Below, one piece after another: positions 55,102 to 63,779 of a stretch of 64,000 nt of DNA. A program made the translations under genes and the position numbers. Each line of letters opens with the position of its first letter. Position 1 is the first letter of the stretch. The notes under the pieces are model-generated. The model worked only from the letters and a program-made list of their open reading frames with translations, was not told the origin of the DNA and ran no database searches. Source of the DNA: Ignatzschineria indica (GTDB lineage Bacteria; Pseudomonadota; Gammaproteobacteria; Cardiobacteriales; Wohlfahrtiimonadaceae); the NCBI RefSeq assembly GCF_003121925.1, contig NZ_QEWR01000003.1, forward strand, positions 62,001 through 126,000, written 5' to 3'.

Positions 55102-55770
55102 ATGGAATTAAAAGACAGATTAAAACAGGCTCGTAACGCCAAAGGTTATTCGCAAGCAAAACTAGGCGAGCTAGTAGGCGTTACACAAACCGCGATTCAA
55201 TATATTGAGAATGGTAGAAATCAAGGCTCAACAAAAATATTCGAAATAGCAAGAGCTTTAGATGTGAGCGCTGAATGGCTCTTATATGGAAAAGAAGGTG
55301 TGGTTATTACGACTGCAGAAGTATTCCCCTCATCGAACACAATTCCAATATCTGAGCCTGATGGAAATGTGTTTGTGCCTGTTATCTCTTGGGTTGCTGC
55401 CGGCAGTTTCAATAATGTAGAAACCGTTCCTGTGGATGAACTTATAAAGTGGGTTCCATGCCCTGTTCCTCATAGTAAAAATACCTTTGCACTCAAAGTT
55501 GTCGGCTCAAGCATGGAAAATCCCAACGGGAAGCCTTCGTTTGAAGATGGGGATATTATTTATGTTGATCCTGAAAAAGAGCCAGAAAATAAATCTCTTG
55601 TTATTGTCACTTTAGATGGAAGCTCACAAGCAACCTTTAAACAATTAATCATAGAACTAGATGGTAAATACATTCAGCCACTCAATCCGAACTGGCATGA
55701 GAAGGTCATTAAAATTAATGGCAATGCCACTATTAATGGTGTTGTTATTGGGAAGTGGACAGATATATAG
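55102..55770 (+). CDS. cI: CI-type repressor with S24 autoprotease domain
   Basis: A 222-residue repressor. Xre-type HTH: LKQARNAKGYSQAKLGELVGVTQTAIQYIENG. S24 domain: cleavage site A100-G101 (WVAAGSF), catalytic S137 (GSSMENP) and K180 (TFKQL), so SOS-inducible by RecA is expected. The start is the ATG at 55102; GTG and TTG just before it are less likely. Operators lie directly upstream. Confidence 0.93.
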   Translation: MELKDRLKQARNAKGYSQAKLGELVGVTQTAIQYIENGRNQGSTKIFEIARALDVSAEWLLYGKEGVVITTAEVFPSSNTIPISEPDGNVFVPVISWVAAGSFNNVETVPVDELIKWVPCPVPHSKNTFALKVVGSSMENPNGKPSFEDGDIIYVDPEKEPENKSLVIVTLDGSSQATFKQLIIELDGKYIQPLNPNWHEKVIKINGNATINGVVIGKWTDI

Positions 55771-55772
55771 AT

Positions 55773-56885
55773 ATGAGTAAAGTACAAAACAGTGAAACCT
55801 TATTACCCACAATATACCCCACCTCTCCCGGGTTTACAGAAGTGAGTATTAATGAGGTCGATCAAGATATATGGGCTACTTCACAGAATATGGCGGATAT
55901 TTTCAAAGTATCTAAGCAAAGTGTTGAGCAGGAAATATTAACCATATACAGTAACAACCAATTAGATAGAAGTGAAACAAATAAAGAATTTCTACTTTCT
56001 CAAAAGATCGATGATCGCTGGATTAAGAGGCGTATTCCTCACTATAACTTGGACGTAATTCTCGCAGTAGGGTATAGGCTCAACAGTAAAAGAGCGGGAG
56101 ATTTTATGCGTTGGGCTAATAGTGTTCTTAAAGAGCATATAGAACAAGGCTACTCTTTAAATTATTCGAAACTAGAAAACGATCCAGAAGCCCTTCGCTC
56201 TTTAGCGGAAGAGGTGCGAGCACTACGTTCAAGTGAAAAAAGTACTTACGCAATTTTGCGAGATTGTTTTAAAATATGCGCCTCTGATTATGATGGTGAC
56301 TCACAAAAAGCGAGATCTTTCTTCGCCTTGTTACAAGATAAATTTTATCATGCTATCACAAGCATGACGGCATCTAAGATCATCTTAGATAGAGCTAATG
56401 CTGAAAATAAAGATATAGGACTTGTTACTTTTAATAGTGAAATCCCCACCAAAGAAGAGGTAAAGGTAGCTAAAAACTATTTTGAAAATAAAGAACTGAA
56501 AGAATTACATCTGTTATCTGAAGCTTTTTTAGTTTTAGCGGAATCACTAATATCTCGCGGAGTTAAGATGACTATGAAAGGCCTTCATAAAAAGATAGAT
56601 AAGGTTCTTAAGTTGCATGAGTACGATGTGTTTGGCGGATATGAGGACTACACAAGAGATGAAGCAGATGCTCACGCCTTAAGAGAGCGCGACAATTATA
56701 TAGAAATTCTTAAATTACAGACTCTTGAATTAGATACTCCATTTAGCTTGGATGCTTTCTATGATGGGGAATATAATGACCTAAAAGAGATAACTGCTCA
56801 AATCACCCTCCCCCAGCTAAAGAAGTATCTACCTGATATAACTGAAAAATTACACTTTATAAGTAAAAGTACCCTTCTAGAATAA
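55773..56885 (+). CDS. RhuM-family protein
   Basis: A 370-residue RhuM-like protein: IWATSQNMADIFKVSKQSVEQEILTIY, NKEFLLSQKIDDRWIKRRIPHYNLDVILAVGYRLNSKRAGDFMRWANSVLKEHIEQGYSLN. RhuM was first named as a Salmonella pathogenicity-island protein; its molecular role is unknown. It begins 2 bases after the cI stop and shares its message, so it is likely expressed in the lysogen. Followed by its own terminator. Confidence 0.88.
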   Translation: MSKVQNSETLLPTIYPTSPGFTEVSINEVDQDIWATSQNMADIFKVSKQSVEQEILTIYSNNQLDRSETNKEFLLSQKIDDRWIKRRIPHYNLDVILAVGYRLNSKRAGDFMRWANSVLKEHIEQGYSLNYSKLENDPEALRSLAEEVRALRSSEKSTYAILRDCFKICASDYDGDSQKARSFFALLQDKFYHAITSMTASKIILDRANAENKDIGLVTFNSEIPTKEEVKVAKNYFENKELKELHLLSEAFLVLAESLISRGVKMTMKGLHKKIDKVLKLHEYDVFGGYEDYTRDEADAHALRERDNYIEILKLQTLELDTPFSLDAFYDGEYNDLKEITAQITLPQLKKYLPDITEKLHFISKSTLLE

Positions 56886-56903
56886 TTTAAAAACTAAATA
56901 AAC

Positions 56904-56927
56904 CCGCCAATTATGGCGGTTTTTTTA
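56904..56927 (+). terminator. Terminator after the cI-rhuM unit
   Basis: CCGCC-(6 nt)-GGCGG followed by eight T on the plus strand. Confidence 0.85.
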
Positions 56928-56957
56928 CGTCTATATAAAGTTAAACAAGAAAATAAT

Positions 56958-56997
56958 AACAAAAGTGTTTGCCCTCTATAAAAACATTTGTTATATT
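56958..56997 (+). promoter_or_regulatory. Second early promoter with CI-type operator
   Basis: TTGCCC (56969-56974), 17 bp, TATATT (56992-56997). The operator AACATTTGTT (56983-56992) overlaps spacer and -10, and a related dyad AACAAAAGTGTT lies at 56958. The 16-nt block TAAAAACATTTGTTAT is the same as at the early right promoter. Confidence 0.78.
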
Positions 56998-57038
56998 CAA
57001 GACATCACAAAAAAAACATAAGTTATTAAGGTGTCAAC

Positions 57039-57374
57039 ATGTTCATTCTAAATCTAATCAAACAACGCGCACAACGTCACATAGAAAATAAACGCATCAA
57101 AAGAAATGCCCGTCTTCATAAGGAGATCGAAATAGCCAACGCCCACGTTGACTTCTCTCTCGAACAAATCAGAGATGTAATTGCACATGAAGAGCAAGAG
57201 CTTGCGCGTATGTTTGTTTTAAGCCCCAACAAAAAGCAGCAACAAATCCTTGTAGCTGGACTCCATAAAGCTAGAAACCTGATCAGTGCGCGTGCTAAAG
57301 CTGCCGCTAAATATGAAAAGATGGCTTCTATTGTTAATACTCCAGTAGTTATTCTTCAGAAAAAGGTGGCCTAA
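57039..57374 (+). CDS. Hypothetical early protein
   Basis: A 111-residue very basic, helical protein (RIKRNARLHKEIEIANAHVDFSLEQIRDVIAHEEQELARMF). First gene of the second early operon. Not recognised. Confidence 0.7.
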   Translation: MFILNLIKQRAQRHIENKRIKRNARLHKEIEIANAHVDFSLEQIRDVIAHEEQELARMFVLSPNKKQQQILVAGLHKARNLISARAKAAAKYEKMASIVNTPVVILQKKVA

Positions 57375-57376
57375 TC

Positions 57377-57736
57377 ATGAACAGTATTGAATGCCCATAT
57401 TGCGGAAAATCAGATGTGGTATCAAATACTTTAGACCTCGGAGAAGGAGAGCATAAAGTTAAGTGCATAGCATGCCAAAAAGAGTTCTTTGCTACCGGAG
57501 AAGTTTATTTAAAATTCCATTCAAAAAAAACAAGTTGTCGAGAAGGTAAGCATGAGTTTACAGAGTGGACAAGGTATGACTTTGAGGGTGATTGGTATAT
57601 CCGTATGAATATTATGCCAAATATATGCGAACCCCACTCTATCTGGAGTAGACGCTGTGTTGACTGCGATGAAATTGAAGCGAGTGAAGAACTTCCTTTT
57701 GGCTCGGCGCTTCCTGAACACCTAAATGAGGTATGA
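57377..57736 (+). CDS. Zinc-ribbon hypothetical protein
   Basis: A 119-residue protein: CPYCGKSD...KCIACQKEF and a second pair CVDCDE. Starts 2 bases after the previous stop. Function unknown. Confidence 0.72.
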   Translation: MNSIECPYCGKSDVVSNTLDLGEGEHKVKCIACQKEFFATGEVYLKFHSKKTSCREGKHEFTEWTRYDFEGDWYIRMNIMPNICEPHSIWSRRCVDCDEIEASEELPFGSALPEHLNEV

Positions 57737-57737
57737 C

Positions 57738-58049
57738 ATGTACGAAAGTAAAGAACAGATTGTATGTCCTGCAGTTAGATATCTGTTTAGCCCTAAATTT
57801 CAAGGTAGAACGATAGAAATAGAAAAAACCAGACTCTGTATCAAATATGATGATCAGTTCGCAACTGACTTTTTTCAAAGCCTATCAAATAAACACTACT
57901 TCTGGACATTAAAGCTTTATGAAGAAGGCTTTATGACAAATAAAGGTCGATTTGTTGATCCCAAAGAGGCACTAGAAATTACCGGATGGGGAGCTCAACT
58001 AAGATTTAAAGAGCGAAAGCGCTTATTACCAGAAGATCTTTACCAATAG
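57738..58049 (+). CDS. Hypothetical early protein
   Basis: A 103-residue protein (LWFK-type beta segments, YDDQFATDFFQSLSNKHYFWTLKLYEEGFM). Start taken at 57738 with GAGG six bases before; an earlier ATG at 57726 is possible. Not recognised. Confidence 0.65.
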   Translation: MYESKEQIVCPAVRYLFSPKFQGRTIEIEKTRLCIKYDDQFATDFFQSLSNKHYFWTLKLYEEGFMTNKGRFVDPKEALEITGWGAQLRFKERKRLLPEDLYQ

Positions 58050-58093
58050 CGCATCATTAAATTTAAACAACATCATTAAAAGGAGAACTATCT

Positions 58094-58333
58094 ATGTCAA
58101 TGGCTGATAACAGAGATCGTACTTCATATTGGATCAATAACACTGTCAAGGATCACTTAAGAAGAAACGGTTGCATATTAAATCGGTTAAGTAAAAAGAG
58201 AGGTGGGCTCTTCATTTATCAGATCATCGACCAGAGAGGCAATATTCTAGCGGAGATAGATCGGATTCGGATGGAATTAGATTGGAAGAGAAACAAACTA
58301 CAAGATTACATTGACCAAAGAACAACATTTTAA
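58094..58333 (+). CDS. Hypothetical early protein
   Basis: A 79-residue basic protein with AAAGGAG in front (DRTSYWINNTVKDHLRRNGCILNRLSKKRGGLFIY). Just upstream of ssb. Not recognised. Confidence 0.68.
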   Translation: MSMADNRDRTSYWINNTVKDHLRRNGCILNRLSKKRGGLFIYQIIDQRGNILAEIDRIRMELDWKRNKLQDYIDQRTTF

Positions 58334-58345
58334 AAGAGGGATAGT

Positions 58346-58819
58346 ATGTCTCGTGGAATTAATAAAGTCATTTTAGTCGGACGTCTTGGGCAAGACCCTG
58401 ATGTCCGTTATACAGCTGCAGGTAGCGCTGTTACTACCATCTCTATTGCAACGTCCGAGAGTTGGAAGGACCGTAATACCGGACAACAACAGGAACGCAC
58501 CGAATGGCATCGAGTTGTCTTTTTCGGTCGTCTTGCAGAGATTGCTGGGCAATATTTAAGAAAGGGATCTCAAGTCTATGTAGAGGGATCTCTTCGAACC
58601 AACAAATATACTGATAAAAAGGGTATTGAACGCTACTCAACTGATATCAATGCCAATGAACTACAAATGTTAGGCAGTGGCAACTTTAATCCATCAAACC
58701 CTAATAATCAGCATGTTGATGATCAATCTATGGCAGGTGATTATCCAAAAAAAGATCCCTGGGGTGCCCCAGAGAAGAAAGTAGGATTTGATGAAGAGGA
58801 TGATGATATTCCGTTCTGA
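58346..58819 (+). CDS. ssb: Single-stranded DNA-binding protein
   Basis: A 157-residue [77 protein letters not shown], a Gly/Asn/Pro-rich linker and the acidic tip DDDIPF. The tip binds replication partners. Confidence 0.97.
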   Translation: MSRGINKVILVGRLGQDPDVRYTAAGSAVTTISIATSESWKDRNTGQQQERTEWHRVVFFGRLAEIAGQYLRKGSQVYVEGSLRTNKYTDKKGIERYSTDINANELQMLGSGNFNPSNPNNQHVDDQSMAGDYPKKDPWGAPEKKVGFDEEDDDIPF

Positions 58820-59023
58820 AAAAATGGCGATTGCATCGTCAAGAATAAGCGCAGTGGTAAATATCATTACTGCGACATCGCCGGCAACTTGTTTTGCATG
58901 AGTCAGCCAGCACCCAATAATCCACAATCAATTTATGAGCAAAGTGGAAATGATCGAGATATGCATGGCAACTTTGGATGCAAAGTTTGCTTACGACAAA
59001 TGAGAAAAAGGATTTTGAAATGA
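58820..59023 (+). other. 67-codon frame after ssb with no standard start
   Basis: The frame directly after the ssb stop is open for 67 codons, reading CIVKNKRSGKYHYCDIAGNL and FGCKVCLRQMRKRILK with five cysteines. Its stop overlaps the start of the next gene as ATGA, the sign of a translated gene. It has no ATG/GTG/TTG before codon 24 (TTG) or 27 (ATG). It may be a truncated gene, have an unusual start, or be read through from ssb. Confidence 0.45.
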
Positions 59024-59190
59024 TTAATCCGGTTTATAAAAATGGATCAACTGCAAAAGTTGGTCACACCGTTATTAAAGATAACGTAACCAAAAAGATT
59101 ATTCGCATTGATAAAAATACGCGCCAAGTGTGGTTTAAATTTGGTGGCTTTGAATGGTTTGAAGATATGAAGAGTTATATGGAGGTTTAA
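59020..59190 (+). CDS. Small hypothetical protein
   Basis: A 56-residue beta-rich protein (MINPVYKNGSTAKVGHTVIK...TRQVWFKFGGFEWFEDMKSYMEV). AAGGA lies eight bases before the ATG at 59020. Not recognised. Confidence 0.68.
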   Translation: MINPVYKNGSTAKVGHTVIKDNVTKKIIRIDKNTRQVWFKFGGFEWFEDMKSYMEV

Positions 59191-59192
59191 GC

Positions 59193-59429
59193 GTGAAAGA
59201 GTTGACTAATTCATTATCAGAATTGACAATAACAAGAAAGGAAATTTCCGAAGCATACGGCGTAACGGAAGACTCCGTATCTGTGTGGGCATCAAAAGGA
59301 CAATTCCCCCTACCTTTACGCGGTAAAAAATATATTTGGTCTAGAGAAGCAGTTAGGCTTCACATGATAAGCTCTACCCTGCCAGATAAAGATATTGAAA
59401 AGCTCATGGCATTCCAAAAATATATTTAA
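59193..59429 (+). CDS. Excisionase-like HTH protein
   Basis: A 78-residue protein starting at GTG after GGAGG. A short winged-HTH of MerR/Xis type: ITRKEISEAYGVTEDSVSVWASKGQFPLPLRGKKYIWSREAVRLHM. Last gene before attR; on the excised circle it is directly upstream of int, the usual place of xis. Confidence 0.7.
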   Translation: MKELTNSLSELTITRKEISEAYGVTEDSVSVWASKGQFPLPLRGKKYIWSREAVRLHMISSTLPDKDIEKLMAFQKYI

Positions 59430-59454
59430 TAAATTTCCCTTTCAGGGGCAATTG

Positions 59455-59464
59455 AGGGGACACT
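59455..59464. promoter_or_regulatory. Candidate integrase arm-type site (right)
   Basis: AGGGGACACT, matching the two repeats near attL (15692-15712), about 90 bp from attR. Inference from repetition and position. Confidence 0.45.
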
Positions 59465-59554
59465 TTCAAATTAACAGCCATAAAAGTGTATAAATGTAAT
59501 GCATTAGAGACCGCTTATTTGCTGTATTCCTCATTTTTACACCCTCCAAAGACA

Positions 59555-59573
59555 CTCTTCTTCGGTACCAAAT
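59555..59573. other. attR core
   Basis: The exact 19-bp copy of the attL core. Just outside it lies the terminator that presumably served tRNA-Leu before integration. Confidence 0.92.
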
Positions 59574-59575
59574 AC

Positions 59576-59606
59576 AAAAAAGCGATCTTTCATAGATCGC
59601 TTTTTT
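59576..59606. terminator. Displaced tRNA-Leu terminator
   Basis: A 13-bp stem (AAAAAAGCGATCT / AGATCGCTTTTTT) with loop TTCAT, two bases after attR. It also serves the minus-strand hglS transcript. Its place next to the attachment core fits the original tRNA gene end. Confidence 0.88.
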
Positions 59607-59727
59607 ATCTGCTTGATACAATTTTTTCACCGCGCTATAAAAACAAAAATTGATAACGGATGATAACGGATAAACTCTACCCTTAATACAATCTCTGTTT
59701 ATTTATTTCGCCTATACAACTTATTTA

Positions 59728-61116
59728 CTATTTAATCTCTAAAATCTCCTTACATCGCTCTAAGGATCGAGCTTGAGAGGCTTCATACATTTCTAGTTCA
59801 TCAAGTACTTGAGCCCCCAAATCCTCAACAAATTGTGTCTGACTAGAATTTTCTACATAGTTTACACGAGCTTCATCCCCAAGATTTGATTGGAAAATGC
59901 CCGCCGCACTTACCGGTAAAAAGTCTTCATAAACAATAGGCTTATAAATAATTGCACCTAAATCAATTAATTCATTCAATGTAATCCCTTTAGGAAACTG
60001 TCCTCTATTTGCAATTCCTTCCTTTGTTGGAAAATAAGAAAAATAAGCTAATTTCTGATCATGAAGTGCTGCGTAATCATCTGGAAAGTCCTTAAAGTTT
60101 TTAGTAAGTGCAATGTAATATTCTTCAGCATTTTCTTCTGATGGCGCCCCTACTTCTGCCCGCGTCCTATTTAATAATTTATCATAAAGAGCACGTCCTT
60201 TAGGCGTTAAGGCAACACCTCTTTGTTCAATCTCTCCAAAGCGAGCTGTATGACTCCCCATCTCCTGACTATTTTGATCAACAAAAGATACTGGCTCTTT
60301 TAAGGCTTTAAAACTTGTTTGACGCAATAGAATAGGACACTCTCTGCGAGGAGGGCCTTCAATAACAGCTTTAGCATTAATTCCTCTCTTCGGCATCTCT
60401 AACTGAATTGTATCAATATCTAATGTTCTAGGCGTTAAGTGATTAATATGAGGCCCCTTAAAAGCCACAACATCAGCAATTAAACGGTGTTGATTATGTA
60501 GGTTTTGATACTGTGTTGCTGTTACCGTAGCTTCTGGATGCCAACGAAAGGTCTCTAAAGACTCTTCAATAAACTGCCGAGCTTCTTCCTGAGTTAGTCC
60601 ACCTGCCTGCTCATATTTCTCAATAAGACTCACAACCTTATCTGTAAAAATATTCCGTTTTTGTAAAATTTTTACTGCCTCATCTCTTAAAGCCTCATCT
60701 TCAATTAACTCAAGACGTAAAAGGGAAGTAAAAATCCTAAAAGGACTAATCCGCAAAGAATCCTCATGAATTGCTCTAAAAACAGTCGAATGAACGGGAA
60801 CACCGGCTGGTGCTAAATCATAGTAACCCACTGGAAACATTCCCATAACAGCAAACAGTCGACGAAGCATCTTGAGCTCTTCCGCTGTTCCTACTCGGAT
60901 TGCCCCATGTCGCTCCTCATCGAGTCTCTCAATTTCTCCTGTTTGCACTAAGCTTTCATATAAATCTCTATCTTGGCTTAAAACATTTTGATTAACTTCA
61001 GAGACTAATTCCATTAAATCTTGATATAAAGGAACCTCATTTTGATACATATTTGACATTGCCGCTGAAAATTGCGCTCGAATGTCATCTGGTGAAACAA
61101 ATGATAATTTAGACAT
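59728..61116 (-). CDS. hglS: 2-oxoadipate dioxygenase/decarboxylase HglS (DUF1338, YdcJ-like)
   Basis: A 462-residue non-haem iron enzyme of the DUF1338 family, which turns 2-oxoadipate into D-2-hydroxyglutarate and CO2 in lysine breakdown. Seen: ERHGAIRVGTAEELKMLRRLFAVMGMFPVGYYDLAPAGVPVHSTVFRAI (with the His of PVHST), ADVVAFKGPHINHLTPRTLDID (a further His pair), a late Tyr/Glu-rich part ending YEDFLPVSAAGIFQSNLG. Length normal. It is 4 bases downstream of an aminotransferase, fitting 2-aminoadipate to 2-oxoadipate. Confidence 0.85.
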   Translation of the reverse strand: MSKLSFVSPDDIRAQFSAAMSNMYQNEVPLYQDLMELVSEVNQNVLSQDRDLYESLVQTGEIERLDEERHGAIRVGTAEELKMLRRLFAVMGMFPVGYYDLAPAGVPVHSTVFRAIHEDSLRISPFRIFTSLLRLELIEDEALRDEAVKILQKRNIFTDKVVSLIEKYEQAGGLTQEEARQFIEESLETFRWHPEATVTATQYQNLHNQHRLIADVVAFKGPHINHLTPRTLDIDTIQLEMPKRGINAKAVIEGPPRRECPILLRQTSFKALKEPVSFVDQNSQEMGSHTARFGEIEQRGVALTPKGRALYDKLLNRTRAEVGAPSEENAEEYYIALTKNFKDFPDDYAALHDQKLAYFSYFPTKEGIANRGQFPKGITLNELIDLGAIIYKPIVYEDFLPVSAAGIFQSNLGDEARVNYVENSSQTQFVEDLGAQVLDELEMYEASQARSLERCKEILEIK

Positions 61117-61120
61117 TTTA

Positions 61121-62377
61121 TTACTCCACTTGTAAATTCATTATAGTAAATAAGCACTCACCTAAAATAACTAGCCCCGCTCGAAGCTGCTCAGAACTAA
61201 TAGTTAAAGGTGCTAATAGTCGAATAATATTACGGTTTTTACCACTCGGCATTAATAGTAATCCCCGTTCACGTGCCATAGGTAATAATTTTGTTAACAT
61301 ATCTGGGTCAGGTTCCCCATTTTGTTTTATTAAAGGAATACCTATCATAGCTCCAATACCTGTAAGCTCCCCTACACATGATAATCCCTCACTTATCCAT
61401 TGAGCATGAATCTCTTTGACCATACTCTCATACCCTTCTCCCCATTTTTTTAATGTTTCGTGATCCGAAAGAATTTCAATGGTCGCGAGAGCTGCCGCAC
61501 AAGCTATGGTATTACCTGAAAAAGTGCCGCCTAAACTTCCGGGAGGTAAATTTTCCATTAATCTCTGTTTTCCCATCACCGCTCCTAGAGGCAATCCTCC
61601 GGCGATACTTTTTGCAAGTAGAATGATATCTGGCTCAACCTCTAAATGTTGAAAAGCAAAAGGCATGCCTGTTCTTCCAAATCCTGATTGAATTTCATCA
61701 AAAACATAGACTATCCCATGCTTATCACAAAACTCACGCAAATAATGGGCGAAATCACGATCTAAAACTTGAAATCCGCCCTCTCCTTGAACGGGTTCAA
61801 CAAAAATACTGCTAATATCATTCACATCAATTTCAACATTAATAAGTCGCTCTAGCGCCTCTATAGCCATTTGACTAGTCACTGTGTTATCAGGACTTGG
61901 AAAAGGTAAGTGATATACAGGTCCAGGCAAGGGGCCTAGAGACTTTTTATATGGCAAGACTTTTCCATTGAGATTCAGCGCTGCCAGCGTTCTACCATGA
62001 AATCCACCATCAAATGCAATGGATACTAGACGCCCAGTATTCATTCGGGCGATTTTAAGAGCATTTTCTGTAGACTCTGCACCGCTATTCGTTAACATGC
62101 CAAAAAAAGGCGTCTTGGTTGGAATAAATTCAGATAGCGCAGTAAGTAAATCTTTATATAGTTGATGTGGAACCGCATTATAAGCCGAGTGAGTAAGCTT
62201 CTGAGCTTGATCTGTAATTGCTGAAACTATTTTAGGATGGCAATGCCCTAAGTTGAGCACGCCAATTCCCCCAATAAAATCGATATACTCTTTTCCTTCT
62301 GTATCCCAAACCGTAGCATTTTTACCATGGGATACCGTAATCGGATGTATGATCGAAAGTGCCGATGTAACTTTCAT
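61121..62377 (-). CDS. Class III aminotransferase (GabT-like)
   Basis: A 418-residue PLP enzyme: GGIGVLNLGHCHPKIV, TNSGAESTENALKIAR, FHGRTLAAL, D227 (VFDEIQSGFGRTG) and PLP lysine K256 (LLAKSIAGGLP). Resembles 4-aminobutyrate transaminases. Next to hglS, its likely substrate is 2-aminoadipate or a similar omega- or alpha-amino acid; this is inference from context. Confidence 0.85.
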   Translation of the reverse strand: MKVTSALSIIHPITVSHGKNATVWDTEGKEYIDFIGGIGVLNLGHCHPKIVSAITDQAQKLTHSAYNAVPHQLYKDLLTALSEFIPTKTPFFGMLTNSGAESTENALKIARMNTGRLVSIAFDGGFHGRTLAALNLNGKVLPYKKSLGPLPGPVYHLPFPSPDNTVTSQMAIEALERLINVEIDVNDISSIFVEPVQGEGGFQVLDRDFAHYLREFCDKHGIVYVFDEIQSGFGRTGMPFAFQHLEVEPDIILLAKSIAGGLPLGAVMGKQRLMENLPPGSLGGTFSGNTIACAAALATIEILSDHETLKKWGEGYESMVKEIHAQWISEGLSCVGELTGIGAMIGIPLIKQNGEPDPDMLTKLLPMARERGLLLMPSGKNRNIIRLLAPLTISSEQLRAGLVILGECLFTIMNLQVE

Positions 62378-62490
62378 TTTGGTAAGTTCTCCTAATAAAT
62401 CCTTTTTGATGAGTTATCTCTATATCCAATAAAGCTCCTCATATAACAGCAAACTTACCGTAACCTATCAAACGAAAAAAATGCGATCCC

Positions 62491-63429
62491 TTATTCCTTT
62501 TTTTCTGATTCTAATGTTATTTTTGATAAATATTTTTTAATCCATGCAACTAACTTTTTAATAACCTGTAAATCTGAAAATTGTGTTTCATAAGCTAAAT
62601 AGTACGCACCATGACGAACTAGTTCATAATCCCAAGGAATCATTAATGTTTTTCTGGAAAGCTCCTCTTCAACTAAAAACTTAGGTACCAAGGCAATACC
62701 ATATCCCATCTCCGCTGCACGAATACAAGCTGACCATGTTTCAAAACCAAGTCCGTGATAACACTGTTCAATATCAACAGATTGACTATCAAAATATAGA
62801 TACCAAGAAGTAGAGCGAGATTGGCATTGCAGGAGAGTATAGTTTTGAAAATCCTCCACTGAATCAAAAGCGCTTTTTTGTTGCCCCAATAGACTCGGAT
62901 GACACACAGGAATCATTTGTTCATCAAATAATTTAATCGTAGTTAAACCCTCCCAGACGCCATTTCCAAACAAAAAAGCGATATCAACATTATCTTTGGA
63001 CAAGTCAAATGGTTGTACATAATCTTTTAAGTTGAAGCGAATATGTGGGTAGAGGTCATGAAACTCCTTCATAGCTGGAATAAGCCAACGCTCGCCAAAG
63101 GTTGGGTGTGCCGCTAATGTTAATATCTCTCGATCGCTTTCAAAAGAGAGCATGTGTAAAGTTGAAGCTTCAACCGCATCTAAAATTTTTCGTGCTTCTG
63201 AAAGATAAATTTTCCCCGCCGCGGATAAACGCAACCTTTTCCGCACTCGATGAAATAAGTTCGTCTGTAAAGTAATTTCTAACTGCGCTACCTGTTTACT
63301 AACAGCACTTTGTGATAGATAAAGCTCCTCTCCTGCCCGTGTAAAACTAAGATGTCTCGCTGAAGCTTCAAAACATTGTAAAGCTGCTATTGAAGGTATT
63401 TTTTTACGTGAAATTCTTTGAAAACTCAT
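62491..63429 (-). CDS. LysR-family regulator
   Basis: A 312-residue regulator: winged HTH PSIAALQCFEASARHLSFTRAGEELYLSQSAVSKQVAQLE at the N-terminus and the ligand-binding domain from about residue 95. GcvA-like in pattern. It lies 113 bp upstream of the aminotransferase on the same strand; it probably controls that operon or the symporter across the spacer. Confidence 0.9.
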   Translation of the reverse strand: MSFQRISRKKIPSIAALQCFEASARHLSFTRAGEELYLSQSAVSKQVAQLEITLQTNLFHRVRKRLRLSAAGKIYLSEARKILDAVEASTLHMLSFESDREILTLAAHPTFGERWLIPAMKEFHDLYPHIRFNLKDYVQPFDLSKDNVDIAFLFGNGVWEGLTTIKLFDEQMIPVCHPSLLGQQKSAFDSVEDFQNYTLLQCQSRSTSWYLYFDSQSVDIEQCYHGLGFETWSACIRAAEMGYGIALVPKFLVEEELSRKTLMIPWDYELVRHGAYYLAYETQFSDLQVIKKLVAWIKKYLSKITLESEKKE

Positions 63430-63779
63430 TCCTATTCTCTACTCCTTTAAATAGATATTTTTACTTATTATGTAGTTTACTTTAAAAAACTTCACGAAAA
63501 TTTCGAATGACTTTAAGCTGAAAGCTCTCTTGCAGTTCAATCCTATTTGCTCTTTAATCACTAACTGGATCATATGATCTAGATCAAATATTAACTGGCC
63601 AGATCATTCTTTGAAATAAAGACTTATATAAAAGAATTACTTAAGCAGTAGAGAGGCGCTTAAAACCTATTTATAGCGTTTTTTAAATGTCGCGATAACT
63701 CTCAATATTTAAGAGATAATTTCATAACAATAAAATATAAATTGATACAAATTGATCAGAAAGTTCTAGGAGGACATTG
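63430..63779. promoter_or_regulatory. Divergent spacer with 12-bp palindrome
   Basis: The 350-bp spacer separates the LysR gene (minus) from the symporter (plus). It holds the perfect palindrome TGATCTAGATCA (63575-63586) with nearby GGATCAT and AGATCAT half-sites, a candidate LysR or other operator. A strong AGGAGG (63768-63773) serves the symporter. No gene is seen. Confidence 0.6.

Larger units (their letters stand above)
15621..59573. mobile_element. Complete siphovirus-type prophage, about 43.9 kb
   Basis: Bounded by the 19-bp repeat at tRNA-Leu. It contains integrase and an excisionase-like gene, CI/Cro switch, replication genes, Q-like regulator, lysis cassette, terminase, HK97-type head genes and a lambda-like tail module ending in a J-like protein and an SGNH-type fibre. 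No obvious break is seen in a core gene, so it may be functional. Accessory genes are spread through it (near int, inside the tail and head operons, and between Q and lysis). Confidence 0.95.
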
